Origin: Anaerocaecibacter muris
Lineage (GTDB): Bacteria; Bacillota; Clostridia; Christensenellales; Pumilibacteraceae
Direction: 5' to 3'
NCBI RefSeq assembly: GCF_943192945.1
Contig: NZ_CALPCE010000001.1
Span: 62,001-126,000, forward strand
Length of the DNA stretch: 64,000 nt
Positions 36,720 through 45,280 of the stretch are shown here, piece by piece. The position numbers and the translations under genes were made by a program. Below the pieces are notes generated by a model that did no database searches, was not told the origin of the DNA, and was given only the letters and a program-made list of their open reading frames with translations. Position 1 is the first letter of the stretch. Each line of letters starts with the position of its first letter.

Positions 36720-37967
36720 ATGAAGTTTACGGGCAGATTGAAATACATATTCGTTATTGCTCTTGCGGCGACTTTATTCTCGTCGTTTTTCGCCGCGCGA
36801 GCATGGGCGGAAGTCGAGCCCCGACAGCCCGCGGCGCGTGTGACAGTGACGGCGGGTGCAAAGACTTTCGAGTACGTCGACGAAAAAATAATACCGTCCG
36901 ACTTTACTGTCGCGGAACAGATAGAATTGCGAAAAATAAACGCGCCGCTCGACCGCAAAATCGAGTTTGTCGATATGTGTCTGTCCAAGGGTGCGGACTA
37001 TAAAACCGCGCTGGGCGTGTGTTTTCCGCGGCTAATTTACGTTGTGGACGAAATTGCCGAGAGCCTGCGCATTGACCCTGTTGACGCAAAGGTCGTATAC
37101 GACGGCAGTAAGTTCGGCGTAACAAAGGACAAAAAGGGTCGCGCGCTCGACGAAAACAAGCTGTATGCGAGCATATATTGCTGTCTTAAATTTTCGGGCG
37201 GCGGCGCGGTAAACGCAACGGCGGAAGAGGTTTTGCCCGCCGTTACGGAGAGCGAGTTGCGGCGCAATATTACGCTTCGCGGCGAGTACACTACCGACTT
37301 TACTACGTCCACGCCCGCGCGGGCGCATAACGTGGCGTTGGCTTTAAAAAAGTTCGACGGCATGGAATTGCCCGCAGGCGAAGTATTGTCGTTTAACGAC
37401 CGAGTAGGCGCGCGCACAGTCGAAAACGGATTTCAAAGCGCAAAGATAATAGTAGACGGTCAGTATGTCGACGGCGTGGGCGGCGGAGTATGTCAGTCGT
37501 CCACCGCGCTGTATAACGCCGCGCTTCTTGCGGGGCTCGATTGTTCCGCCAACGCGCACTCTATTTGTCCGTCGTACTGCCCCGCGGGATTGGACGCTAT
37601 GATTAGTTCGGTAAGCGATATGCGCGTCGTCAACAACACGGGGCGAAGCGTGTACGTGTCGGTGCGCGTTGCGGGCGGAAAAGCAAACGTCAGAATTTTC
37701 GGCGCGCCGCCCGAGTACAAGATAGTGCCCGAGAGCGTCACCGTCAAAACCGTCAAGTGCGAGGAACTCGAAACGGTGGACGTCGAGCGCAAGTATTTCG
37801 GCGCGGACGCAGTTTGCGGCGACAGGCTGTTGGTCGCGCTCGGCAAGGACGGAGTAGTGAGCGAAACGTATTTGAAATACTACAAGGACGGCAAGTTTAT
37901 TAAGCGCGTAAAAATTCGCGCCAACGAATACAAGCCCACGCCGCAGATTGTAGCGATCGCGCCTTAA
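36720..37967 (+). CDS. secreted VanW family protein with G5-like C terminus
   Basis: 415 residues. Signal peptide with cleavage likely after ARAWA. The middle has two small unknown domains; the VanW domain covers about 190-320 with FSFNDRVGARTVENGFQ-type sequence, GGVCQSSTALYNAALLAGL and HSICPSYCPAGLDA. The end (about 335-415) looks like a G5-type beta domain (ETVDVERKYFGAD, SETYLKYYKDGK), known for binding wall glycans. VanW is named from vancomycin clusters but is common in envelope proteins of Clostridia with no resistance link. No van genes nearby. Confidence 0.88.
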   Translation: MKFTGRLKYIFVIALAATLFSSFFAARAWAEVEPRQPAARVTVTAGAKTFEYVDEKIIPSDFTVAEQIELRKINAPLDRKIEFVDMCLSKGADYKTALGVCFPRLIYVVDEIAESLRIDPVDAKVVYDGSKFGVTKDKKGRALDENKLYASIYCCLKFSGGGAVNATAEEVLPAVTESELRRNITLRGEYTTDFTTSTPARAHNVALALKKFDGMELPAGEVLSFNDRVGARTVENGFQSAKIIVDGQYVDGVGGGVCQSSTALYNAALLAGLDCSANAHSICPSYCPAGLDAMISSVSDMRVVNNTGRSVYVSVRVAGGKANVRIFGAPPEYKIVPESVTVKTVKCEELETVDVERKYFGADAVCGDRLLVALGKDGVVSETYLKYYKDGKFIKRVKIRANEYKPTPQIVAIAP

Positions 37968-38075
37968 TCGGTTGCAAAGCGACGCTTTAAAACGTAGGAA
38001 ATATAGAATATACGGGCAACGGCAGAGAGAAAACACGTAATCTTTTTGCCGTTGTTATGCTTTTTAATTAAACGC

Positions 38076-38104
38076 TTGACAAAAAGACAAATAAGGAATA
38101 GAAT
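38076..38104 (+). promoter_or_regulatory. promoter abutting the lgt start codon
   Basis: TTGACA (38076-38081), 17-bp spacer, TAGAAT (38099-38104). The ATG at 38111 follows after 6 nt. Confidence 0.75.
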
Positions 38105-38110
38105 AAAGGC

Positions 38111-39208
38111 ATGATGAATGCTTTTTTAAGCGCGTTTAATTGGTACGGATTTTTGATTGCCACGGGCATTGTTCTGGGCGTGGTAGGCGCGTATTTCGTT
38201 GCCAAGCGCAGAGGCATGGAAGGCGACGTAATTATCGACATGATAGTTATCTGTTTGCCGCTTGCCATACTCGGCGCGCGTATTTATCACGTCGTTTTCG
38301 ACGTGCTCGCGGGCAACGAGTGGACTTTTGCGGAGTTCTGGGGCTTCGACAGCGGCAGCGGCAATTTTGTGGGGCTTTCCGGTCTTGCCATTTACGGCGG
38401 ATTGTTCGGCGCGCTTATAGGCGCGGTGATATTCCGTTTTTGGAAGAACCGCAAAAAACTTCCCGAAAACAAGCGCGTGTCGTTTTGGCAGATTGTAGAC
38501 ATAGGCTTTTTGTTTATAATCCTCGGTCAAGCCGTCGGCAGATGGGGTAATATCGCCAACTCCGAAGGTTACGGCAACGTCATTACCAACACCGCGTTAC
38601 AGTGGTCGCCGTTCGGCATGATAGGCAGGGACGGACTTTGGCATTATTCCATACCGCTGTACGAATCGATTTGGGATTTGATAGGATTCGGCATACTGTT
38701 TTGGCTGTATATCGGCAGGCACAAGAGTTTCGACGGGTTCGTCTTTGCGGCTTACGGCATATACTACGGAATAGGGCGTACATGGATCGAGGCGATAAGG
38801 GTAGACGACGTTTTGTATCTCGGCGGTATGCGCGTGAGCGTATTCGTAAGCGTTTTGTTTATACTCGCCGGCGTTGCGATTATCGTCGCGCACATAGTGC
38901 GCGCCAAAAAAGCCGACAAAAAGATTTTTATATTCGTCGATCAAAAGAAACTCAACGACGATTACTTCGAGTACGAAAAGACCAAGTTGGCGCACCCCAT
39001 GCCCGACATCGTGTTCTTTAAAGACCGTAAAAAGAAAAAGAACGGCGCGGAGAGCGTTGTGGTAGATAAAAACGGCGTTGCCATACGCGTGGAAGCCGAA
39101 AACGACGACGTCGTTCGGAACGATGTAAAGCCGGAAAAACTTTCCGATAATAATAGAACGGCGACGGTTGCTTCGGAGGACGATTATGAAGACAAGTGGG
39201 ACGACTGA
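38111..39208 (+). CDS. lgt: prolipoprotein diacylglyceryl transferase, long C-tail
   Basis: 365 residues. Lgt moves diacylglycerol from phosphatidylglycerol to the lipobox cysteine of lipoproteins, the first step in making the lipoproteins seen elsewhere in this window. Seven helices; the family signature GRWGNIANSEGYG (near 145-157), and ARIYHVVFD earlier. After the last helix (about residue 275) there is a charged cytosolic tail of some 85 residues (KKADKKIF, FKDRKKKKNG, EDDYEDKWDD), absent from typical 260-300-residue Lgt. ATGATG start; the first ATG is 6 nt after the -10 box. The next gene overlaps it by 23 bp. Confidence 0.94.
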   Translation: MMNAFLSAFNWYGFLIATGIVLGVVGAYFVAKRRGMEGDVIIDMIVICLPLAILGARIYHVVFDVLAGNEWTFAEFWGFDSGSGNFVGLSGLAIYGGLFGALIGAVIFRFWKNRKKLPENKRVSFWQIVDIGFLFIILGQAVGRWGNIANSEGYGNVITNTALQWSPFGMIGRDGLWHYSIPLYESIWDLIGFGILFWLYIGRHKSFDGFVFAAYGIYYGIGRTWIEAIRVDDVLYLGGMRVSVFVSVLFILAGVAIIVAHIVRAKKADKKIFIFVDQKKLNDDYFEYEKTKLAHPMPDIVFFKDRKKKKNGAESVVVDKNGVAIRVEAENDDVVRNDVKPEKLSDNNRTATVASEDDYEDKWDD

Positions 39209-39740
39209 CGTCGTATTGCCGCTTACGCGCAAGCAAAAATGCGTTTGTAATGCGGTCATGGGCGTGTTGCTTGTCGCCGCGGGCGTTATTCTCGCGCTTG
39301 CGGGCACGGGCGTAATATCCGCGTCGGTCAGGGCTATCGCCGCGCCGACTATTTTGTTCGGGTTCGGTATGTCCGTGCTGTTCAGCGCGATAGTCGCGCG
39401 CAACGCGCTGTCTATGTGGCTGGCGGGCGTTATTTTGGCTTGCGGGTTTACTTCGCTTTTTGCGGTTATAACAACGGCGGGATATTCAAATCTTTTCCCC
39501 ATTTACGTCGCCGCGCCGGGGATAGGCTGTGTGTTTTCGATATGGTTTGCGGAAGCCAAATATCCGCAAGTAAAAGCAATGGTGTTTTTCGGCGCGTTTG
39601 CCGCGGTGTTCTCGCTCGCTTCGTCGGGCGCGTGCGGCTGGGGGCTTACGGGCGGACTGCTCGCGGCGTGCGGCGGCTTGTTTGTTATAGCTTACGCCGT
39701 CGAATCGTATTTTAGAAAGGAAAAAGACGAAAATGCGTAA
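39186..39740 (+). CDS. unknown small polytopic membrane protein
   Basis: 184 residues from ATG 39186, chosen for GGAGG 7 nt upstream. Five to six hydrophobic helices (about 18-40, 47-68, 72-94, 98-118, 122-140, 145-168) with short loops and a basic end (YFRKEKDENA). I do not recognise a family. It overlaps lgt by 23 bp and pncB by 8 bp, so it is translationally locked between them. Its position suggests a membrane or lipid-linked function but nothing firmer. Confidence 0.75.
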   Translation: MKTSGTTDVVLPLTRKQKCVCNAVMGVLLVAAGVILALAGTGVISASVRAIAAPTILFGFGMSVLFSAIVARNALSMWLAGVILACGFTSLFAVITTAGYSNLFPIYVAAPGIGCVFSIWFAEAKYPQVKAMVFFGAFAAVFSLASSGACGWGLTGGLLAACGGLFVIAYAVESYFRKEKDENA

Positions 39741-41154
39741 TCTTACGATGATGACAGACCTCTATCAGCTTACCATGATGGACGGGTATTATTTAGAGGG
39801 TAAGGCAAACCAAACTGCTGTATTCGATTTGTTCTTCCGACAAAAGGACGAAATAAATTACGCCGTGTTCGCAGGACTGGAACAGGCGATAGACTACATT
39901 AAGGATTTGCATTTTTCGAGCGAGGACGTGGAGTATTTGCGGTCGCTAAAAGTTTTTCACCCGCAGTTCCTCGACTATCTTAAAAACTTTAAGTTTACGG
40001 GCGATATGTATTCGGTGCGCGAGGGCGATATAGTTTATCCGCAAGAACCCATTGTCGTCATAAAAGCGCCGCTTATCGAGGCGCAACTTATAGAAACCGC
40101 GTTGCTTAATATCATAAGTCACCAAACTCTTATCGCGACCAAGTCCGCGCGCATAGTGCAGGCGGCGCGCGGAAAGAGCGTTGTGGAATTCGGTCTGCGC
40201 CGAGCGCAAGGACCGGACGCGGGTATTTACGGCGCGCGCGCGGCGATTATCGGCGGGTGCAACGGCACGAGCAACGTGCTAACGGGACAGATGTTCGATA
40301 TTCCCGTAAGAGGCACGCACTCGCACAGCTGGGTCATGAGCTTCGACAGCGAAATCGATGCGTTCCGCGCGTTTGCCGAAGTTTATCCCGACACATGCTT
40401 ACTGCTTGTCGATACTTACGATTCGGTGCAGGGCATAAAAAACGCCATTACCGTTTTTAACGAGCTTAAAGCGGCGGGGCACAAGCCCGTCGGCATAAGA
40501 TTGGACAGCGGCGACATTGCGTATTTGAGCAAGCTCGCGCGCAAAATGCTCGACGACGCGGGCTTTAAAGACGCGGTCGTTATGGCGTCGGGCGACATCG
40601 ACGAGTATCTTTTGGAATCGCTCAACAACCAAGGCGCGCGCATAGATATGTACGGCGTAGGCACAAAGCTCATTACCAGCGAAGGTACTCCGTCGCTCGG
40701 CGGCGTGTACAAGCTATCGGCTATCGAGCGCGACGGAAAACTCGAACCGCGCATGAAAATATCCGATTCCATTGTCAAAGTGACAAACCCCGGATTAAAA
40801 ACGTTGTACCGCATATACGACAAGTCGAGCGGCATGGCTGTCGCCGACTTGATTGCGCTCGACGGCGAAAAAATACAAAAACCGCTCGTGCTCACGCACG
40901 AAACGGAGCGTTGGAAAACAACCACGCTCGAAGACTACGGCATACGTTGCATGCTGAATAAAATTTTCGAGAACGGCAAGAATGTATACGAACAGCCGTC
41001 GCTCGGTCGGATTGTAGAGTTTGCCGAGTCCGAAAAAGCCAAGTTCTGGGACGAGTACAAGCGCATAGACAACCCGCAGATTTACAAAGTAAACCTGTCG
41101 GACGGGCTTTACGAATTAAAGCACAAAATTCTCAAACAAAACAAAAGCAAATAG
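39733..41154 (+). CDS. pncB: nicotinate phosphoribosyltransferase
   Basis: 473 residues. Makes nicotinate mononucleotide from nicotinate, PRPP and ATP in NAD salvage. Clear family sequence: MTDLYQLTMMDGYYLEG at the start, the histidine-containing RGTHSHSWVM loop whose His is phosphorylated in this family, VDTYDSVQGIKNAI and GIRLDSGDIAYLSK. Length and end are of the Firmicutes form. Translationally coupled to the membrane-protein gene upstream (8-bp overlap). Confidence 0.95.
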   Translation: MRNLTMMTDLYQLTMMDGYYLEGKANQTAVFDLFFRQKDEINYAVFAGLEQAIDYIKDLHFSSEDVEYLRSLKVFHPQFLDYLKNFKFTGDMYSVREGDIVYPQEPIVVIKAPLIEAQLIETALLNIISHQTLIATKSARIVQAARGKSVVEFGLRRAQGPDAGIYGARAAIIGGCNGTSNVLTGQMFDIPVRGTHSHSWVMSFDSEIDAFRAFAEVYPDTCLLLVDTYDSVQGIKNAITVFNELKAAGHKPVGIRLDSGDIAYLSKLARKMLDDAGFKDAVVMASGDIDEYLLESLNNQGARIDMYGVGTKLITSEGTPSLGGVYKLSAIERDGKLEPRMKISDSIVKVTNPGLKTLYRIYDKSSGMAVADLIALDGEKIQKPLVLTHETERWKTTTLEDYGIRCMLNKIFENGKNVYEQPSLGRIVEFAESEKAKFWDEYKRIDNPQIYKVNLSDGLYELKHKILKQNKSK

Positions 41155-41194
41155 TTTTACGAAAGCCGAGAATAATATTTAAAGACGGGTCGAA

Positions 41195-41809
41195 ATGGAC
41201 GAAAAAAAGAAAGTTTATTCAAAAGCCGAGTTCAACAACTATGCGGAAGCGGTAAGGCGCGAGTGCGAGCAAACGCTCATGCGCCAGCGCGAGCGCATAG
41301 AAGAATTGCGCAAGAGTTTATCCGCCGCGGAAAAGCGCATTGCCGAGTACGAAAGTCAAAAAGAAATCGTGTACAAAGCGATTACCGCCGCGCTTAAAAA
41401 AGCGGACGACATAGAACGCGTGTCGCTTATAAAGTACAATCAGGAAATTGCGCAGTTGAAGAGTTTTCACGACAAGTGGATAGGCTACTATAACAAAATA
41501 ATCGAGGCGTACCCGTTGGACGACAATCTTGTCGCGGCGAGCAAGACGAGCGGCAAGATAGCCGAAGTGCTCGACAAGGCGGGCGATATAGAGGCGCAGT
41601 ACGAAACCGAACGGCAACGCTTGATGTCGTCTTTGCAGTCCGAGAACGAGGACGAGTTTGTACGGGAAACAGCCGCCGCCACGCCGCAAAATACGGACGA
41701 CGAATATACCGACCGTTCGCCCGCGGGCTTCTCCTTTGCCGAAGCGCTTCACCCCAAAGAGGACTTAAAGGACATTATGCGCGAACTCGGCGTTCTTATG
41801 GACGACTGA
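41195..41809 (+). CDS. unknown coiled-coil protein
   Basis: 204 residues, soluble. Residues about 15-70 and 120-150 are strongly heptad-like coiled coil (RRECEQTLMRQRERIEELRK, SAAEKRIAEYESQ); the end is acidic with a short conserved-looking helix (DLKDIMRELGVLMDD). The layout resembles DivIVA/GpsB-type or septum-associated helical proteins, but the DivIVA N-terminal motif is missing. It follows pncB by 40 nt, is probably in the lgt operon, and precedes a terminator. Weak ribosome site. Confidence 0.7.
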   Translation: MDEKKKVYSKAEFNNYAEAVRRECEQTLMRQRERIEELRKSLSAAEKRIAEYESQKEIVYKAITAALKKADDIERVSLIKYNQEIAQLKSFHDKWIGYYNKIIEAYPLDDNLVAASKTSGKIAEVLDKAGDIEAQYETERQRLMSSLQSENEDEFVRETAAATPQNTDDEYTDRSPAGFSFAEALHPKEDLKDIMRELGVLMDD

Positions 41810-41830
41810 TCCGCACCGCCGAAACTAATT

Positions 41831-41872
41831 AAAAACAGCTTACGGGCATTACGCGTCGCAGGCTGTTTTTTG
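41831..41872 (+). terminator. terminator of the lgt-pncB operon
   Basis: AAAAACAGC (41831-41839) pairs with GCTGTTTTT (41862-41870), followed by T. Probably bidirectional. Confidence 0.85.
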
Positions 41873-41920
41873 TTGTGTTTTATATGGCGGGGAAGTGCGG
41901 CAGACTTACGATAAGTCGGC

Positions 41921-42325
41921 TTAATTAACTCCGTCGTTATGTTCGTCGAGGATTTTTTCCAGCATTTCCGCCGCGTCCTTGACGCAGTCGGGGCACTCGC
42001 GCAACAGCTTGCCCGTTTCCGTGCCTTTAAGAGTTTTGCAAGTGACCGTGCCGTTGCGTTCGTTAAATTCCGTCATTATTGCGCGCATGTCCTGCACCGT
42101 CTTGCGCCTGTCCTTGTTGTGCGCGCCGAGCACAATGCCTGCGCCGATTATAGACCCGCAAGTGCCTTCGAGCGTGCCCATGCCGAACCCGAACCCCTGC
42201 GCCAAATCGCTCATAGTCTTTTCGTCCATGCCCGCAAAGTCGCAGTACGTGCAAGCAATAGCCTGCGCGCAGTTGCACTTGCCGCTCCGTTTTAGCTCCG
42301 CCGCTTTGTCCGCTCTGCTTTCCAT
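41921..42325 (-). CDS. C_GCAxxG_C_C family redox-type protein
   Basis: 134 residues with the family cysteine set: GKCNCAQAIAC (Cys17, Cys19, Cys25), then Cys28, EGTCGSIIGAG in the middle, and CKTLKG, CPDC near the end. Members are small cytosolic proteins of Clostridia and other anaerobes, often linked to electron transfer or metal centres; the exact function is not known. GGAG 9 nt before ATG. Divergent from the zinc/cadmium operon, so a shared metal theme is possible. Confidence 0.85.
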   Translation of the reverse strand: MESRADKAAELKRSGKCNCAQAIACTYCDFAGMDEKTMSDLAQGFGFGMGTLEGTCGSIIGAGIVLGAHNKDRRKTVQDMRAIMTEFNERNGTVTCKTLKGTETGKLLRECPDCVKDAAEMLEKILDEHNDGVN

Positions 42326-42348
42326 AATACTCGCTCCCGTTTTTTCTG

Positions 42349-42377
42349 ATTATATAATATATGCCGATATATGTCAA
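42349..42377 (-). promoter_or_regulatory. consensus promoter of the C_GCAxxG_C_C gene
   Basis: Minus strand TTGACA (42377-42372), 17-bp spacer, TATAAT (42354-42349). Confidence 0.85.
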
Positions 42378-42434
42378 CGCTTTCGCTCCGCTCCGTTTTT
42401 TTGCGACAAAATTTTTCGACTTTTTTCGTAAAAA

Positions 42435-42495
42435 CACTTGACAAACCGTTCAAGTGATAATATACTGTTATTGAACATTTGAATAATTGTTCAAT
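42435..42495 (+). promoter_or_regulatory. metal-regulated promoter with two operators
   Basis: TTGACA (42438-42443), 17-bp spacer, TATACT (42461-42466). Just downstream sits ATTGAACA-N10-TGTTCAAT (42470-42495), the TGAACA...TGTTCA inverted repeat of SmtB/CadC-type repressors. A second inverted repeat, CACTTGA-N8-TCAAGTG (42435-42456), covers the -35 box. Repressor bound at either would block RNA polymerase; Zn, Cd or Pb would release it. Confidence 0.85.
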
Positions 42496-42517
42496 CGATA
42501 TATCGACGGAGGATGTA

Positions 42518-42901
42518 ATGTCGAACGAGAAACTAAATACTTATGACGAGTGCGGTGAGCACGGCGGGGAAGCGCACGCGCATGCGGCGACGGTCAAGCG
42601 GGCGCGGGAGCTTATGCCCGACGAGGACGTGTTGACCGACATAGCCGAACTGTTTAAGGTGTTCGGGGATTCGACGCGCACGAAGATACTTGCGGCGTTG
42701 TCGGTATCGGAAATGTGCGTGGCGTGCATATCGTCAACGCTCGATATGAGCGTGTCGGCGGTGTCGCATCAGTTGCGCATACTGCGTCAGTCGAAACTTG
42801 TAAAGACGCGGCGCGACGGCAAGGAAATTTATTATTCGTTGGACGACGGGCATGTGGAGCGCATTATAGGCACCGCGCTCGAACACGTCAAGGAACTTTA
42901 A
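42518..42901 (+). CDS. ArsR/SmtB-family zinc/cadmium repressor
   Basis: 127 residues from ATG 42518 (GGAGG 7 nt upstream). Winged helix-turn-helix: STLDMSVSAVSHQLRILRQSKLV recognition region and RRDGKEIYYSL wing. The alpha-5 zinc site is complete: Asp110, His112, His123, Glu126, in the D-x-H-x10-H-x2-E spacing of SmtB and CzrA. Two cysteines, Cys67 and Cys70 (EMCVACIS), could form a CadC-like alpha-3 site. The N terminus is His-rich (GEHGGEAHAH). It should repress its own operon through the operators at 42435-42495. Confidence 0.93.
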   Translation: MSNEKLNTYDECGEHGGEAHAHAATVKRARELMPDEDVLTDIAELFKVFGDSTRTKILAALSVSEMCVACISSTLDMSVSAVSHQLRILRQSKLVKTRRDGKEIYYSLDDGHVERIIGTALEHVKEL

Positions 42902-42912
42902 GGAGGTTTGAC

Positions 42913-43134
42913 ATGGTAAAGACTTATAAGGTAGCTAATCTCGATTGCGCCAATTGCGCCGCAAAGCTCGAACGGGCTTTGTCCAAGATAGACGGGGTAA
43001 ACTCCGCGGCGGTAAACTTTTTCGCGCAAAAAATAACGCTCGACATAGAAGACGGCAGGGTTGACGGCGTTATTGCGGACGTTAAAAAAACTTGCAAAAA
43101 AGTAGAGCCGGATATGTCGGTCAAATTCGACTGA
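42913..43134 (+). CDS. HMA-domain metal chaperone
   Basis: 73 residues, a single heavy-metal-associated domain: NLDCANCAAKLERAL with CxxC at Cys12 and Cys15, followed by GVNSAAVNFFAQKITLDI. Usually this domain is the N-terminal part of CadA/ZntA ATPases; here it is a separate gene 29 nt before an ATPase that lacks it. It may hand metal to the pump. AGGAGG before the ATG. Confidence 0.92.
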   Translation: MVKTYKVANLDCANCAAKLERALSKIDGVNSAAVNFFAQKITLDIEDGRVDGVIADVKKTCKKVEPDMSVKFD

Positions 43135-43163
43135 TACTGTTTAAAACATAAAGCGGGTACATA

Positions 43164-45125
43164 ATGAGCAAAAATCAAAGACATCTTATGCGAATAATCA
43201 TAGCCGCCGTATTGTTTGCGGCGGCGCTCGCGTTACACATGACGTTGGAAGATCGCGCGCCTGTTTGGGCATGGCTTATCGTCTTTGTCGCCGTTTATTT
43301 GATTATAAGTTACGACGTGCTGTTGCGCGCGGGGCAAAACATAATTCACGGCAAGATTTTCGACGAAAACTTTTTGATGATTGTGGCGACGGCGGGCGCG
43401 TTCTGCGTGTTCGAGTTTGTCGAGGCTGTCGCGGTAATGCTGTTTTATCAGGTTGGCGAGTTCTTTCAGAATTATGCGGTCAACAAGTCGCGCAAGTCGA
43501 TAGCCGCGCTCATGGACATTTGCCCCGAAACGGCGCGCGTTGCGACGGACGACGGCGGCGAAATAACGCTCGACCCGTCAGAAGTGGAAATCGGTTCGTT
43601 AGTGGTCGTGCGCGCGGGTGAAAAAGTGCCTATCGACGGTGTTGTAGAAGCGGGCGACGGGTATCTCGACTGCTCGGCTTTGACGGGCGAGAGCGCGCCC
43701 GTTGCCGTTACGGCGGGCGACGTCGCGCTGTCCGGCTCTATCAGTACAGGCGGAGTGTTGCGCGTGCGCACGCAAAAGCGGTACGAGGACAGCGCGGTGT
43801 CCAAGATTTTGGAACTTGTGGAAAACGCTTCGGCTAAAAAGGCGCGCGCCGAAAACTTTATTACGCGGTTCGCGGCGTGGTATACTCCCGCGGTCGTAAT
43901 AGCCGCGCTGTTGCTCGCGGTCGTACCGCCGCTGTGCATTGCGTACAACAGCGGCGCGGTGTGGACGGACTGGGTCACGCGCGCGCTTACTTTTCTTGTA
44001 GTGTCGTGCCCGTGCGCGCTTGTCATATCGGTGCCTATGTCGTTTTTCGGCGGGATCGGCGCGGCGTCCAAGCACGGTATTTTGGTTAAGGGCGGCAACT
44101 ATTTGGAACTGCTCGACAGAGCGGGCGTGGCGGTTTTCGATAAGACGGGAACTATTACCAAGGGCAAGTTCGAGGTCGTTTCGGTCGCGTGCGCCGACGG
44201 CGTTTCGCGCGAGGAAGTTTTGCTCGCCGCGGCGCGGGCGGAATACAGTTCGCTGCACCCCGTCGCCGTGTCGGTTGTGGAAGCGGCAAAAGCATACGGG
44301 TTTGCGCCGTCGTCCGCCGACAGCGCGACCGAGCTTGCGGGACGCGGCGTGGTTGTGCAAGCGGACGGCGAAACGATAGCTTGCGGCAACTTGAAACTTA
44401 TGAGCGAGCGCGGCGTGAATATCCCCGACGGGTTTATATCGGACAGCGCGGGAACGGTCGTGTACGTCGCGCGCGGGGAGAAATTGCTCGGCGCGATAGA
44501 AGTTGCCGACGGGCTTAAAGAAGATTCGGTTGCGGCAATCGGCGCACTTAAAGCGCAGGGCGTAAAGACCGTGATGTTGACGGGCGACAATAGGACGGCG
44601 GCGGCGCGCGTCGCGGCGGAAGCGGGCGTGGACGAGTACCGCGCGGAGCTTTTGCCCGATATGAAAGTCACCGAGTTGGAAACGGTAATCGCTCGCGAGC
44701 GCGGCGAGGACGACGGATCTCGGCGCGGCAGGGCGGTTGCGTTTGTGGGCGACGGGATAAACGACGCGCCCGTGCTGTCACGCGCGGACGTAGGGATAGC
44801 GATGGGCGCGCTGGGCAGCGACGCGGCTATCGAGGCGGCGGACATCGTGCTTATGAACGACAGCCTGGCGCAGATTGTTCTTGCCAAGCGCATAGCGCGC
44901 AAGACCGTCGGCATAGTCAAGCAGAATATAATTTTCGCGCTTGCCGTAAAAGCGATAGTGCTTGTTCTCGCGGCGTTCGGCATAGCCAATATGTGGCTTG
45001 CGGTGTTTGCCGACGTGGGCGTTGCGGTGCTTGCGATACTCAACGCAATGCGCGCGCTCAACGTAAAAACAGCAAGGGATAAGCGCGCAAAGACGGTCGC
45101 GCAAACGCCGCCCGCCTCGCGATAG
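43164..45125 (+). CDS. cadA: P1B-type Zn2+/Cd2+/Pb2+ efflux ATPase, without N-terminal HMA
   Basis: 653 residues. Membrane metal site CPC at 282-284 (SCPCALVIS), phosphorylation Asp326 in DKTGTITKG, TGES, SLHPVA, and GDGINDAPVLSRADVGIAMG. The last membrane pair has AVKAIVLVL (Lys) and VFADVGV (Asp), the Lys/Asp pair that marks the ZntA/CadA zinc group rather than copper pumps. The HMA domain is encoded by the preceding gene. It exports Zn, Cd or Pb at ATP cost. Third gene of the regulated operon; weak ribosome site. Confidence 0.95.
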   Translation: MSKNQRHLMRIIIAAVLFAAALALHMTLEDRAPVWAWLIVFVAVYLIISYDVLLRAGQNIIHGKIFDENFLMIVATAGAFCVFEFVEAVAVMLFYQVGEFFQNYAVNKSRKSIAALMDICPETARVATDDGGEITLDPSEVEIGSLVVVRAGEKVPIDGVVEAGDGYLDCSALTGESAPVAVTAGDVALSGSISTGGVLRVRTQKRYEDSAVSKILELVENASAKKARAENFITRFAAWYTPAVVIAALLLAVVPPLCIAYNSGAVWTDWVTRALTFLVVSCPCALVISVPMSFFGGIGAASKHGILVKGGNYLELLDRAGVAVFDKTGTITKGKFEVVSVACADGVSREEVLLAAARAEYSSLHPVAVSVVEAAKAYGFAPSSADSATELAGRGVVVQADGETIACGNLKLMSERGVNIPDGFISDSAGTVVYVARGEKLLGAIEVADGLKEDSVAAIGALKAQGVKTVMLTGDNRTAAARVAAEAGVDEYRAELLPDMKVTELETVIARERGEDDGSRRGRAVAFVGDGINDAPVLSRADVGIAMGALGSDAAIEAADIVLMNDSLAQIVLAKRIARKTVGIVKQNIIFALAVKAIVLVLAAFGIANMWLAVFADVGVAVLAILNAMRALNVKTARDKRAKTVAQTPPASR

Positions 45126-45209
45126 CTCTGTTGCCTAAAACGGCATAAACGGGCGCACGGCGCAAAAATCGCGGTATTTCGGCGATACGTAATCAACTAA
45201 TATGCTTGT

Positions 45210-45246
45210 AAACCGCCAAAACGCTTGATTTCGGCGGTTTTGTGTT
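45210..45246 (+). terminator. terminator of the metal-efflux operon
   Basis: AAACCGCC (45210-45217) pairs with GGCGGTTT (45233-45240), then T-rich. Its loop contains the -35 box of the next promoter. Confidence 0.8.
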
Positions 45247-45253
45247 GTATAAT
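45225..45253 (+). promoter_or_regulatory. promoter nested in the terminator
   Basis: TTGATT (45225-45230), 17-bp spacer, TATAAT (45248-45253). Confidence 0.75.
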
Positions 45254-45280
45254 TTCCATATAATACAAAGAGAGGAAATC

